Origin: a bacterium
GTDB lineage: Bacteria > Spirochaetota > Spirochaetia > Treponematales > Rectinemataceae
Assembly: GCA_021782015.1 (NCBI GenBank)
Contig: JAJXVS010000005.1
Location: 1 to 34,352 of the forward strand
Length of the DNA: 34,352 nt
Direction of reading: 5' to 3'
Shown: positions 1-7,594 of the stretch, one piece after another
Layout of the letters: each line of letters starts with the position of its first letter
Position numbering within the stretch: the first letter of the stretch is position 1
The notes under the pieces: model-generated
What the model was told of the DNA's origin: nothing
Seen by the model: only the letters and a program-made list of their open reading frames with translations
Databases searched by the model: none
Translations under genes and position numbers: made by a program

Positions 1-237
1 GGCAGGACCAATCGATCGGTGCACGCGCTCGTCGAGATCAAGGTGGGCCAGGTCCTTGACGAAACAAACACCGCTCTTCTCCGGACGGAAAAGCTCCTCA
101 GGCCGGGGCTCGAACCCGGCCAGTGGACCCAGGTCCTGGGTCGATTGGCGCGACAACCGATTCCCGCGGGCGAGGGAATTCGGTGGGAGGATGTGGGAGA
201 CCTCTCCGAGGGAGGAAGAGGCGAATTGCGGCCTTAG
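1..237 (+). CDS. C-terminal SAF domain of a NeuB/SpsE-like sialic acid synthase (5' partial)
   Basis: The reading frame is open from the first base to the TAG at 235-237, so this is the 3' end of a gene that starts outside the window. The about 78 visible residues resemble the antifreeze-like SAF domain that ends N-acetylneuraminate and pseudaminate synthases: a short strand (VHALVEIKVGQVL), an LLRPGLEP segment, then LGRLARQPIPAGEGI. Full-length members condense phosphoenolpyruvate with a hexosamine-derived sugar in the cytoplasm to make a nonulosonic acid for surface glycans or flagellin glycosylation. The catalytic TIM-barrel part is not visible, so the substrate cannot be stated. The gene converges on typA and their stop codons overlap by a few bases. 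Another SAF-domain protein is possible. Confidence 0.6.
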   Translation, partial: GRTNRSVHALVEIKVGQVLDETNTALLRTEKLLRPGLEPGQWTQVLGRLARQPIPAGEGIRWEDVGDLSEGGRGELRP

Positions 238-2066
238 GCGTTCTCGCGTTGCCGTTGCTTCCGCTCGATGGCGGAAAGGACGCTTTTGCGGAGCCGGATC
301 CATCTCGGCGTCACCTCGGCCATTTCGTCGTCCTGGAGGTAGAGGATCGCCCGCTCCAGGGAGAGGGGCTGGATGGGCGTGAGGGTCAGGGCCTCGTCCT
401 TCAGCACGGAACGCATATTTGACAGCTTCTTTTCCTTGCTGGGATTGACCACGAGATCGGAATCGAGATTGTGCTCGCCGATGATCATGCCCTCGTAGAC
501 CGGATCGCCGGGCACGACGAAGAGATTGCCGCGGGGTTCGAGATGGTACAGGCCATAGGTTACGCAATTGCCCGATCGGTCCGAGACCAGAAAGCCCCTG
601 CGTCGACCGTCGAATTCACCCCGGAATTCCTCGTAGCCCGTCATGTAGGAATTCATCATGCCCGTGCCCTTCGTGTCGGTGAGAAAACTGTCGCGATAGC
701 CGATCAAGGAACGCGAGGGCACGGAGAATTCGAGGTGGACGCGGCCGCCCTCGTGGCAGGTGTAGACGAGCATCCTTCCCTTGCGGCCGGTGAGTTTTTC
801 CGTGACGATGCCGGCGTATTCCTCGGCGCAGTCGACGTACAGTTGCTCGATCGGTTCCAGTTTGCGCCCGTCCTTGAATTTGCAGATGACCTCCGGGCGG
901 CTGACGCAGATCTCGAAGTTCTCGCGCCGGAGCATCTCGATGAGGATGACGAGCTGGAACTCGCCGCGGCCGCGCACGATGTAGCCTCCGCCGCCCTTCA
1001 TCTCCTCGACCTGGATCGACACGTTGCGGAGGGTTTCCTTGCGAAGCCTCTCGAACAGCTTCATCGACTGGATGTTCTTTCCGTCCTGACCCGAAAGCGG
1101 CGAATTGTTGACGAAGAAGCGCATCGCCACGGTGGGTTCGTCGACCATGATGCGCGGCAGGGCCTTGGGAGAGTCCTTCGTGCAGATGGTATCACCTATG
1201 AACACATTTTCGATGCCCGAGAGGACGACGATGTCGCCGGCCACGGCGCTGTCCGTCTCGACCAGCTTCACTCCGGCGTAGGTATGGAGTTTCGACACGC
1301 TCAGGCTGCGCTGGACGTCGCCCTCGCCGATGCAGACGAGATTGTCCTTGGAATGGGCCCGCCCGTTGATCACCTTGCCGATGGCTTGTCGTCCGAAATA
1401 GTCGGAATAGGAAAGATCGGAGACGAGCATCTGGAAGGGTTCGTCCTTGGCGTAGGCCGGCTCGCCGATCTTCGCGAGAATGGCCTCGAACAGGGGCTTC
1501 AGGCTTTCGCCCTCCTCCTCGAGGCCGCGCTTGGCGATACCGGCCTTGCCGATCGCGTAGAGGACGGGGAATTCAAGCTGCTCCTCGGTCGCGCCCAGGT
1601 CGATGAAAAGATCGTAGATCGCGGAAAGAACCTCAGCCACGCGGGCGTCGGGGCGGTCGATCTTGTTGATGACCACGATGATCGACAGACCGTTCGCGAG
1701 AGCCTTGGCCAACACGAAGCGGGTCTGCGGCAAGGGACCTTCCGACGCATCGACGAGGAGGATGGCGCCGTCGACCATCGAAAGGGCCCGCTCCACCTCT
1801 CCCCCGAAATCGGCATGTCCCGGCGTGTCGAGGATGTTGATCTTGACACCTTCCCAGACGACGGAGCAATTCTTCGCGGCTATGGTGATGCCGCGCTCGC
1901 GCTCGAGGTCCATGCTGTCCATGAGGCGCTCGGGCACCTCCTGGTCGGCCCTGAAGAGTCCGGACTGGCCGAACATGGCGTCGACGAGGGTGGTCTTTCC
2001 ATGATCGACATGGGCGATGATGGCGATGTTCCGGATGCCGGGATTGGTGCTGTCGGGCTTGGGCAT
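234..2066 (-). CDS. typA: Ribosome-associated translational GTPase TypA/BipA
   Basis: This 610-residue protein has the usual TypA length. The G motifs are clear near the N-terminus: AHVDHGKTT (P-loop), RERGITI (switch I), DTPGHADFGGEV (G3) and NKID (G4). EF-G-like domains and the BipA-specific C-terminal region follow. TypA is a cytoplasmic GTPase that binds the ribosome and supports 50S assembly and stress or cold adaptation. I chose the ATG at 2064-2066 because AGGAAG lies at a good distance upstream and the protein then begins just before the G domain. The frame stays open for 38 more codons to an ATG at 2180, but that extension is rich in Ser, Pro and Asn, unlike known TypA N-termini. The gene is divergent from the sugar-sensing operon. 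Confidence 0.96.
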   Translation of the reverse strand: MPKPDSTNPGIRNIAIIAHVDHGKTTLVDAMFGQSGLFRADQEVPERLMDSMDLERERGITIAAKNCSVVWEGVKINILDTPGHADFGGEVERALSMVDGAILLVDASEGPLPQTRFVLAKALANGLSIIVVINKIDRPDARVAEVLSAIYDLFIDLGATEEQLEFPVLYAIGKAGIAKRGLEEEGESLKPLFEAILAKIGEPAYAKDEPFQMLVSDLSYSDYFGRQAIGKVINGRAHSKDNLVCIGEGDVQRSLSVSKLHTYAGVKLVETDSAVAGDIVVLSGIENVFIGDTICTKDSPKALPRIMVDEPTVAMRFFVNNSPLSGQDGKNIQSMKLFERLRKETLRNVSIQVEEMKGGGGYIVRGRGEFQLVILIEMLRRENFEICVSRPEVICKFKDGRKLEPIEQLYVDCAEEYAGIVTEKLTGRKGRMLVYTCHEGGRVHLEFSVPSRSLIGYRDSFLTDTKGTGMMNSYMTGYEEFRGEFDGRRRGFLVSDRSGNCVTYGLYHLEPRGNLFVVPGDPVYEGMIIGEHNLDSDLVVNPSKEKKLSNMRSVLKDEALTLTPIQPLSLERAILYLQDDEMAEVTPRWIRLRKSVLSAIERKQRQRENA

Positions 2067-2227
2067 GCTGCTTCCTGAGGGATTGGGCGACTGTCTAGCA
2101 GAATCTGTGCTGGCTGGCGGGAGATTAGGCGTAGATGCTTGAATCTTAGCGATTTGGCCGATGGGTGAATAGGAGGCCATGCGAGGCCCCCGGGACGATT
2201 CTGCAGCCGTGGAACCCTGACCTCAGC

Positions 2228-2233
2228 TATAAT
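2228..2233 (+). promoter_or_regulatory. Consensus -10 box 10 bp before a start codon
   Basis: A perfect TATAAT ends 10 bp before the ATG at 2244. Transcription would start about 2240-2244, leaving almost no leader, and there is no Shine-Dalgarno sequence in the intervening CGCCCCGACC. No convincing -35 hexamer lies 16-18 bp upstream. The promoter may therefore depend on an activator and yield a leaderless or near-leaderless mRNA. Confidence 0.5.
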
Positions 2234-2243
2234 CGCCCCGACC

Positions 2244-3230
2244 ATGAAAAAGGCCGCCTGGTTGCTCGCCATCGTCTTCGGTCTCGTCTTCCTCGGCGCG
2301 ACCCTTCTCAACGCCGACCTGATCGGCAAGAGCCGCAGCGCCCTGGCCCATGGCATGGCCCTTTCTCCGAACTCGGCCAAAGCGGAGCGTTACCAAATCA
2401 TCGTGGTGATGCCAGACACGGACGATTCCTTTTTCAGGGGCCTGATCGAGGGGATAGGTGACGGAGCGCGCAGATCCGAGGCCGCGATCCAGGTTTTTCG
2501 CTATCCGGGTTCATCCTCTTCGGATGCCGAGCGCTACTTCGAAATCGCCTTACGCGCCAAGGTGGACGGCCTGATCATGTACACGCCACGCAATGATCTC
2601 GTGTCCGATCGTTCCGAACGCGCGGCCCAATCCGGGGTCGTTTTCATACCCGTGGGCACCGATGCGCCCGATGGCGGCAGGCTCAATTTCATCGGCTCGG
2701 GATCCTTCCTCCAGGGATCGGAAGGAGGAAAAACGATTTGCGCGGCACTGGGTCCCTCGGCGCGCATCGGCGTGATACTCCCGGCCACCAGCACGGGCGA
2801 CCTGCGCGACGAACTCCTCTATCGAGGCATGGCCTCCGCGATCAAGAGCTACGCCGGAGCCGCGATCGTATCGGTGGTGCGAGCCAGGCCCGGCATTCTC
2901 TCGGGTGAAGAAGCTGCCGCGCGGATGCTGCGAAGCGCTCCCCGGGTAAATGCCATTTTCTGTTCCAGCGCCCAGGATACGGAGGGGGCGGCCCAGGTGG
3001 TGATCGACGCCAATCGGGTAGGTCGAATTTTCATCGTGGGAGCCGATGAGACGCCGGACATCGATCACTACATCGACAAGGGAGTGGTCGGCGCCAGCAT
3101 CGTCCGCGATTCCCACAGGATAGGACAGGAGGCGGTGGGCGCCTTCACCAGGCTCAAAGAAGGACAGGCGCCTCGGGACGCGATCGAGGTGGGCTTCATG
3201 GTCAAGAGGGCGAAGGGAGTGGGCAATTGA
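2244..3230 (+). CDS. Periplasmic sugar-binding protein of a three-component sensory system (XylFII-like)
   Basis: This 328-residue protein has an N-terminal hydrophobic segment (residues about 4-23) that acts as a signal peptide or anchor. The type I periplasmic binding-protein fold of the ribose/xylose family (Peripla_BP_4) follows: a first strand YQIIVVMPDTDDSFF, a hinge-side segment KVDGLIMYTPRND, and a late strand IFIVGADETPDID. Its TTGA overlap with the sensor kinase gene argues for a sensory role rather than a transport role. In clostridia, XylFII is a xylose-binding protein that works with the kinase LytS and the regulator YesN, and this gene order matches. The ligand is inferred to be a pentose or similar monosaccharide. 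The start has no ribosome-binding site but sits directly behind a TATAAT box. Confidence 0.8.
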   Translation: MKKAAWLLAIVFGLVFLGATLLNADLIGKSRSALAHGMALSPNSAKAERYQIIVVMPDTDDSFFRGLIEGIGDGARRSEAAIQVFRYPGSSSSDAERYFEIALRAKVDGLIMYTPRNDLVSDRSERAAQSGVVFIPVGTDAPDGGRLNFIGSGSFLQGSEGGKTICAALGPSARIGVILPATSTGDLRDELLYRGMASAIKSYAGAAIVSVVRARPGILSGEEAAARMLRSAPRVNAIFCSSAQDTEGAAQVVIDANRVGRIFIVGADETPDIDHYIDKGVVGASIVRDSHRIGQEAVGAFTRLKEGQAPRDAIEVGFMVKRAKGVGN

Positions 3231-4729
3231 TCCTCGGCACGGTTCGCGGCAAAATCATCGCCAACTCGGCCCTCATTCTTCTCATCACCGCCGCGGCCAC
3301 CCTCTATACAGGGCTCGCCTCCTCGGAGCTCGCCAAGAGCGTCGAACTCCTGTTTCGCAACAATCTCCTCATGGAAAACATGAACGCGACCCTCGACCTA
3401 ACCGAAACGGGACTGACAGGCTACCTTACCTCACGAAGCTCCGATTCGCTCAAGGACTACATCAAGTATTCCACCATCCTCTCCGATCAGGCATCCAAAC
3501 TCAACCGCGAAATCCGTTCCGACGAATTGCTGCTCCTCCAGCGCGATCTCGCGGGCCTTCTCGACAGCTATCTGCGCGACACCGAGGCCGCCGTGACGGC
3601 GAAGCGCGGTCGCGATGTCGAAGGGTACGCGGAACTCTACGCCAGTTCGGAAAAGGGGGCCAACCTCGCCCGCTTCCTGATAGGCCGAATTGAAGGCATG
3701 TTCATGTCGGAGTCGCTCAAGGCCTTTTCGGGCTTCAATTCGCGCATTCCCGCGGTGATCACCTCCAACGCACTCCTCGTCGTCGCCGCGACATTGATGG
3801 GCTTCATGTTGCTCGTGCGCTTTTCGTACGCGCTCACGGCGCCCCTGTCCAGGCTCGCGGAAGCGGCGCGCGCCGTGGGCCGGGGCGATTACGGCTCCGA
3901 ACTCAGCCTGCCGTCCTCGAGCGACGAGATCGGTACGACAGCCCTCGCCTTTACAAGCATGCGCGAGAGCGTGAGGCGCTCTTTCGAGGAAGTCACCTCG
4001 AAGGCCGAGGTCGAGAAACGGCTCATGGAGGAGCGCATGCGCGTTCTGGACATGAGCCACAAGCTCAAGGACGCCGAGCTCCTCGCCCTCCAGACTCAGA
4101 TCAATCCGCATTTTCTTTTCAACACCCTGTCTGCCGGCATCGGTCTGGCCATGTCGGAGGATGCCGACAAGACCGCCGACTTTCTCGAAAACCTCGCGGC
4201 CTTCATCCGCTACGCGCTCCGCCCTCCCTCGCGCTATGTCAGCATCGGCGACGAGATCGAATGCGCGGAGCGCTACATCTGGCTCCTCAAACTCCGCTTC
4301 GGCGAGCGCTACCGCTTCGAAATCCAGGTCGAAGAGGACCAATCGATCCTTTCGGTCGAGACCCCGGCGCTCATCCTCCAGCCCCTGGTCGAGAACGCCA
4401 TCGCCCATGGTTTGCACAATTATGAGGAAGGCGGTTCGGTCCGCGTGGCGGTGCGGATGGACGGCGAGGAGGCGATCCTGACGGTCAGCGATTCCGGCGA
4501 GGGAATGGAGAAGGCAGAGGTGGAGCGGGTGCTTCGCGAGGCCTCCGAGGAGGAATCGCGCTGGGGGGGAGACGGTGCGGGCGCGGCCGAGGCGGGCATC
4601 GGATTGTGGAATGTCATCCGCCGCGTCAAGCTTTCGACCGAGGGACGCGGGCGGGTCGAGCTTGAGAGCGAACCAGGAAAGGGAACGACCGTGATCATAC
4701 GACTTCCGAAGGAGCGAGAGTCCCGATGA
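3227..4729 (+). CDS. LytS/YesM-type sensor histidine kinase (HAMP, His_kinase, HATPase)
   Basis: This is a 500-residue membrane kinase. One membrane helix lies at residues about 10-31, followed by a helical periplasmic region to about 177, a second helix about 178-202, a HAMP linker to about 255, and a cytoplasmic kinase domain. The phosphoacceptor is His295 in INPHFLFN, the hallmark of the LytS/YesM family. The N-box is VENAIAHG and the G-boxes are DSGEGM and GIGLWNV. The start is TTG, overlapping the previous stop as TTGA, with GGGAG upstream; this suggests translational coupling. The periplasmic part probably reads the ligand state of the upstream binding protein and passes phosphate to the regulator gene that follows with an ATGA overlap. 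Confidence 0.92.
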   Translation: MILGTVRGKIIANSALILLITAAATLYTGLASSELAKSVELLFRNNLLMENMNATLDLTETGLTGYLTSRSSDSLKDYIKYSTILSDQASKLNREIRSDELLLLQRDLAGLLDSYLRDTEAAVTAKRGRDVEGYAELYASSEKGANLARFLIGRIEGMFMSESLKAFSGFNSRIPAVITSNALLVVAATLMGFMLLVRFSYALTAPLSRLAEAARAVGRGDYGSELSLPSSSDEIGTTALAFTSMRESVRRSFEEVTSKAEVEKRLMEERMRVLDMSHKLKDAELLALQTQINPHFLFNTLSAGIGLAMSEDADKTADFLENLAAFIRYALRPPSRYVSIGDEIECAERYIWLLKLRFGERYRFEIQVEEDQSILSVETPALILQPLVENAIAHGLHNYEEGGSVRVAVRMDGEEAILTVSDSGEGMEKAEVERVLREASEEESRWGGDGAGAAEAGIGLWNVIRRVKLSTEGRGRVELESEPGKGTTVIIRLPKERESR

Positions 4730-6327
4730 AACGCATTCTCGTGGTGGACGACGAACGTCCCGTCGTCGACGGGATACTCCACATCGTCAAGCGCGATCTT
4801 GCGGACGAGTTCGAAATCGTCGGCACGGCGTCCACGGGAAGGGAGGCGATCGACCGCGCCTCGACACTTGGCCCGGACATCATCCTCCTCGACGTGCGGA
4901 TGCCGGGCCTCTCGGGGCTCGACGCCGTGAGGGAGCTGCGCCGGAGGGGCTCGGAGGCTGTCTTCATACTTGTGACCGCCTACGAGCGCTTCGATATCGC
5001 CCTCGAGGCGGTCGAGCTCGGCGTGCTGGATTACCTCCTCAAGCCGGTCACCAGGGAAATGCTCGCCCGTTCCCTCCGCGCGGCCGCCGCCTTTGTCGAC
5101 CGCCGGGGCGAACTGGAGCACAGGGAGATCGAGCACAAGGAGCGGGAGGAACGCCTCCATGCCTTCGTCGAGACGGCTTTTCTCCATGCCGTCGTGCTTG
5201 GAGAAAAAATCGGCCCCCAGCTCGAAAAGTATCGGAAGGCCCTCGCCCTGGAGGAGGAAGTCTTTCTTGCGGTCGCGATCGCCTTCAGGTCGACGGAGGG
5301 CTCGACCCAAGTGGAGGAAGCCGCAGCCATGCACGAAAGGATCAGGGAGACCCTGCGGTACAAGTCCCGGGCCCTTGTGGGCCCTCTCTTCAGGAAAATG
5401 TGTATTGTGATCATCCCCCTCAAGGAAGAGGCCGAGGCCCTCGCTGCCGAAGCGGAGTTGCGCGAGATCCTTTCCCAGGCCCTGGAGACGAAGGTGGGGC
5501 GCGGGCCCCTGCGGCTCGGGTTCGGCCGGGTTGCAGACGGCGACGAACTTCACGAAGCGTGGAACGAGGCACTGCTCGATCTCTGGGGCGAGGGCGCCAG
5601 GTCGGAAATCCAGCGTGGGTCTCCGCGCGGCCACAAAGGCGGTACTGACGCCGTCGATAAAGACCATGAAGACTATGCCGACCATGAGGCCTACTCGGCC
5701 GCCATCGTAGAAGGTTCGGCGGAATCGGCCCGCGAGGCCCTCGAGCGGATTGTTCTTTCGCTGCGCTATCGGACCGGCCTTACGATGGCCGAACGTTTCC
5801 GCCTGGCGTCCCTGTTCGGAGGAGCCTATAGGTCGCTCGAAAAGCGCAAGGCGCTTGGGACTGACCAGGCGAACGAAGAGTTCGACATGCGAGACCTTCT
5901 AGAGGTCGCCGATGGCCCCGACATGGAGTTGGCCCTGCGCGCGCGGCATGAGCGGGTGGCCGAGTGGCTCGGTCTCATGCCGCGCCACTCGGTTGCGGTT
6001 GCCGGCGCGATCGCGTTCGTAAGGGACAACTTTGGAGGAAGCATAACCCTGGAGCTGGCCGCCGATGCCGTGGGTCTATCGCCGAATCGTCTTTCTCGGC
6101 TCTTCGTCGAGGAAACGGGGAAGGGTTTTTCGGACTATCTCATCCAATTCAGGATCGAAAAGGCCAAGGCGATGCTGCTCCTCCCCGAGGCGAGCATTAA
6201 ACAAGTGAGCGTCGCCTGCGGCTATCCCGATCCTAATTATTTCTCCCGGCTATTCAAGAAAGTCACCGGCCTCACGCCGACGGCTTTCTCTTCCGGCACA
6301 ATGGAGGCGAAAAATGAAGCGCAATGA
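4726..6327 (+). CDS. YesN-type response regulator with AraC DNA-binding domain
   Basis: The protein has 533 residues. A receiver domain occupies about residues 1-120, with acidic residues Asp8 and Asp9, phosphoacceptor Asp56 in LLDVRMPG, and the conserved Lys in YLLKPV. A middle region of about 300 residues has no domain I can name. The C-terminal 100 residues form an AraC-type double helix-turn-helix, from AGAIAFVRDNFGG through LSPNRLSRLF to PDPNYFSRLFKK. It is the cognate partner of the LytS-like kinase, given the ATGA overlap and AAGGAG upstream. By analogy with clostridial YesN it should activate the downstream sugar-transport genes. The target sites are unknown. Confidence 0.92.
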   Translation: MKRILVVDDERPVVDGILHIVKRDLADEFEIVGTASTGREAIDRASTLGPDIILLDVRMPGLSGLDAVRELRRRGSEAVFILVTAYERFDIALEAVELGVLDYLLKPVTREMLARSLRAAAAFVDRRGELEHREIEHKEREERLHAFVETAFLHAVVLGEKIGPQLEKYRKALALEEEVFLAVAIAFRSTEGSTQVEEAAAMHERIRETLRYKSRALVGPLFRKMCIVIIPLKEEAEALAAEAELREILSQALETKVGRGPLRLGFGRVADGDELHEAWNEALLDLWGEGARSEIQRGSPRGHKGGTDAVDKDHEDYADHEAYSAAIVEGSAESAREALERIVLSLRYRTGLTMAERFRLASLFGGAYRSLEKRKALGTDQANEEFDMRDLLEVADGPDMELALRARHERVAEWLGLMPRHSVAVAGAIAFVRDNFGGSITLELAADAVGLSPNRLSRLFVEETGKGFSDYLIQFRIEKAKAMLLLPEASIKQVSVACGYPDPNYFSRLFKKVTGLTPTAFSSGTMEAKNEAQ

Positions 6328-7384
6328 GAGGCATTCAGGCAAGGCCAGCCGGCACTCACCGCGTCCTTTTCCCCTCGCCTTTGTCGCCGTCCTCCTGATC
6401 CTCCTCGCAGGCTGCGAGCCCCGACAGCATCGCCTTCAGCCGGGCCAGACCCCCCTCATCGGCTTTTCGATGGATTCTCTGGTCGTGGAGCGCTGGAAGC
6501 GCGACATCGACGTGTTCGGGCGCTCGGTAAAGGAACTCGGTGCGGACATGATTCTCGAGGTCGCCAACCAAGATGCCAGCGTCCAGGAATCCCAGGTTCG
6601 AGACCTCATCCGCAAAGGCGTCGACTGTCTCGTAATAGTGCCCAACGACGCGGACCGCCTTTCGGCGGTAGTGAAGGAAGCGCGAGCCAGGGGCATTCCC
6701 GTACTGAGCTATGATCGACTCGTGCGAAAGGCGGGAGTCAACCTTTACATTTCATTTGACAACGTCAAGGTCGGCAGTCTCATGGCCGAAACCATAGCGC
6801 GCGCCGTACCCGCGGGCGGTTATATCATCGTCAACGGCGCAAAGACCGACAACAACGCCAAAATGCTCAATGAAGGTTTTCATAGCGTCCTGGATCCCCT
6901 TGTGAGCAGCGGAAAGATCAACATCGTCGCCGAGATATGGCCTTCATCGTGGGACAGCGACGAGGTGAAGGCCGACCTTGAACCGGTCATCGCCCGCAAT
7001 CGCGGCATCGATGCGGTGATCGCCGGCAACGACATGCTCGCCGAGGCAGCGATCAATGTGCTGTCGGAGAACAGGCTGGCCGGTCGGGCAAAAGTAGCCG
7101 GCCAGGATGCCGACCTCGCGGCATGCCAACGCATTGCGGAAGGGTCCCAGTACGCCACCATATACAAACCGATCGACCGTCTTGCGCTCAAGGCAGCAGG
7201 CTTCGCGGTCATGCTCGCCAAGGGCGAAAAGATCGAGACGGATTCCACGATTGACGACGGCGCGGGCAAGGTTCCCTATGTCCGGCTCGAGCCTATCGTC
7301 GTGACCAAGGATCTTCTCGAAGCGACCGTGATCAAGGATGGCTTTCACAGCGCCAAGGAAATCTATCGCAATGTAGGGCCTTAA
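6314..7384 (+). CDS. XylF-like D-xylose-binding lipoprotein
   Basis: This 356-residue protein carries a lipoprotein signal: a hydrophobic stretch ending in LLAGC, with Cys34 as the lipidation site. The mature part matches the pattern of E. coli XylF along its length: GFSMDSLVVERWKRD, GVDCLVIVPND, LSYDRLV, LYISFDNVKVG, a DNNAKM segment, AGQDADLAA and the terminal ATVIKDGFH. Xylose or a close relative is therefore the likely ligand. The gene overlaps the response regulator by 14 nt and has no ATPase or permease of its own next to it. It may feed the GguAB-type transporter downstream, or act as a second extracellular sensor protein. Family recognition is strong; the role within this locus is inference. 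Confidence 0.88.
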   Translation: MKRNERHSGKASRHSPRPFPLAFVAVLLILLAGCEPRQHRLQPGQTPLIGFSMDSLVVERWKRDIDVFGRSVKELGADMILEVANQDASVQESQVRDLIRKGVDCLVIVPNDADRLSAVVKEARARGIPVLSYDRLVRKAGVNLYISFDNVKVGSLMAETIARAVPAGGYIIVNGAKTDNNAKMLNEGFHSVLDPLVSSGKINIVAEIWPSSWDSDEVKADLEPVIARNRGIDAVIAGNDMLAEAAINVLSENRLAGRAKVAGQDADLAACQRIAEGSQYATIYKPIDRLALKAAGFAVMLAKGEKIETDSTIDDGAGKVPYVRLEPIVVTKDLLEATVIKDGFHSAKEIYRNVGP

Positions 7385-7445
7385 GGCCGGGTGTCGATTC
7401 GATCTGGACTATTTCACGAGATTTAGAGCGGAAAAGTGCTAGCCT

Positions 7446-7465
7446 GGTCGAGCGGACGATCGACC
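7446..7465. promoter_or_regulatory. Inverted repeat GGTCGA-N8-TCGACC (possible operator)
   Basis: Perfect 6-bp arms separated by 8 bp lie in the 210-bp gap before the ChvE-like gene. The geometry would suit a dimeric repressor or activator site. No regulator can be assigned. The remainder of 7385-7536 shows a TTGACC at 7485-7490 but no matching -10 box, so I do not call a promoter. Confidence 0.3.
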
Positions 7466-7536
7466 TCGTTCCAAGTGAAGCCTTTTGACCGAATCTTCCT
7501 GATGACCACTTCATGAATGGGGTAGAGAATGCTTCC

Positions 7537-7572
7537 GGCGGTCACCGACCGCCCGCGGCTTAAAGAGCCGCG
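7537..7572 (+). promoter_or_regulatory. Two adjacent hairpins in the 5' leader of the ChvE-like gene
   Basis: The first is GGCGGTC/GACCGCC with a 3-nt loop (7537-7553). The second follows immediately, CGCGGCT/AGCCGCG with a 5-nt loop (7554-7572). Both 7-bp stems are perfect. They end 9 nt before the AAGGAGG ribosome-binding site at 7581-7587. Such stems can protect an mRNA 5' end or act in attenuation. No T-run follows, so a simple terminator is unlikely. Confidence 0.55.
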
Positions 7573-7594
7573 CACGCAGTAAGGAGGTCATCAC

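Noticed and set aside
102-122. Perfect tRNA T-arm-like sequence on the minus strand (CCGGG-TTCGAGC-CCCGG).
   Set aside because: No matching acceptor 5' strand, D-arm or anticodon arm lies at the required distance, and the plus strand encodes the SAF-domain protein here.
471-2078. 535-codon open frame on the plus strand inside typA.
   Set aside because: It is the antisense shadow of a very well conserved gene; composition is His/Asp-rich as expected from GC-rich complementary codons, and no family is recognisable.
3431-5685. Two long minus-strand frames (328 and 421 codons) under the kinase and regulator genes.
   Set aside because: They mirror strongly recognisable kinase and AraC genes; no ribosome-binding site or domain supports them.
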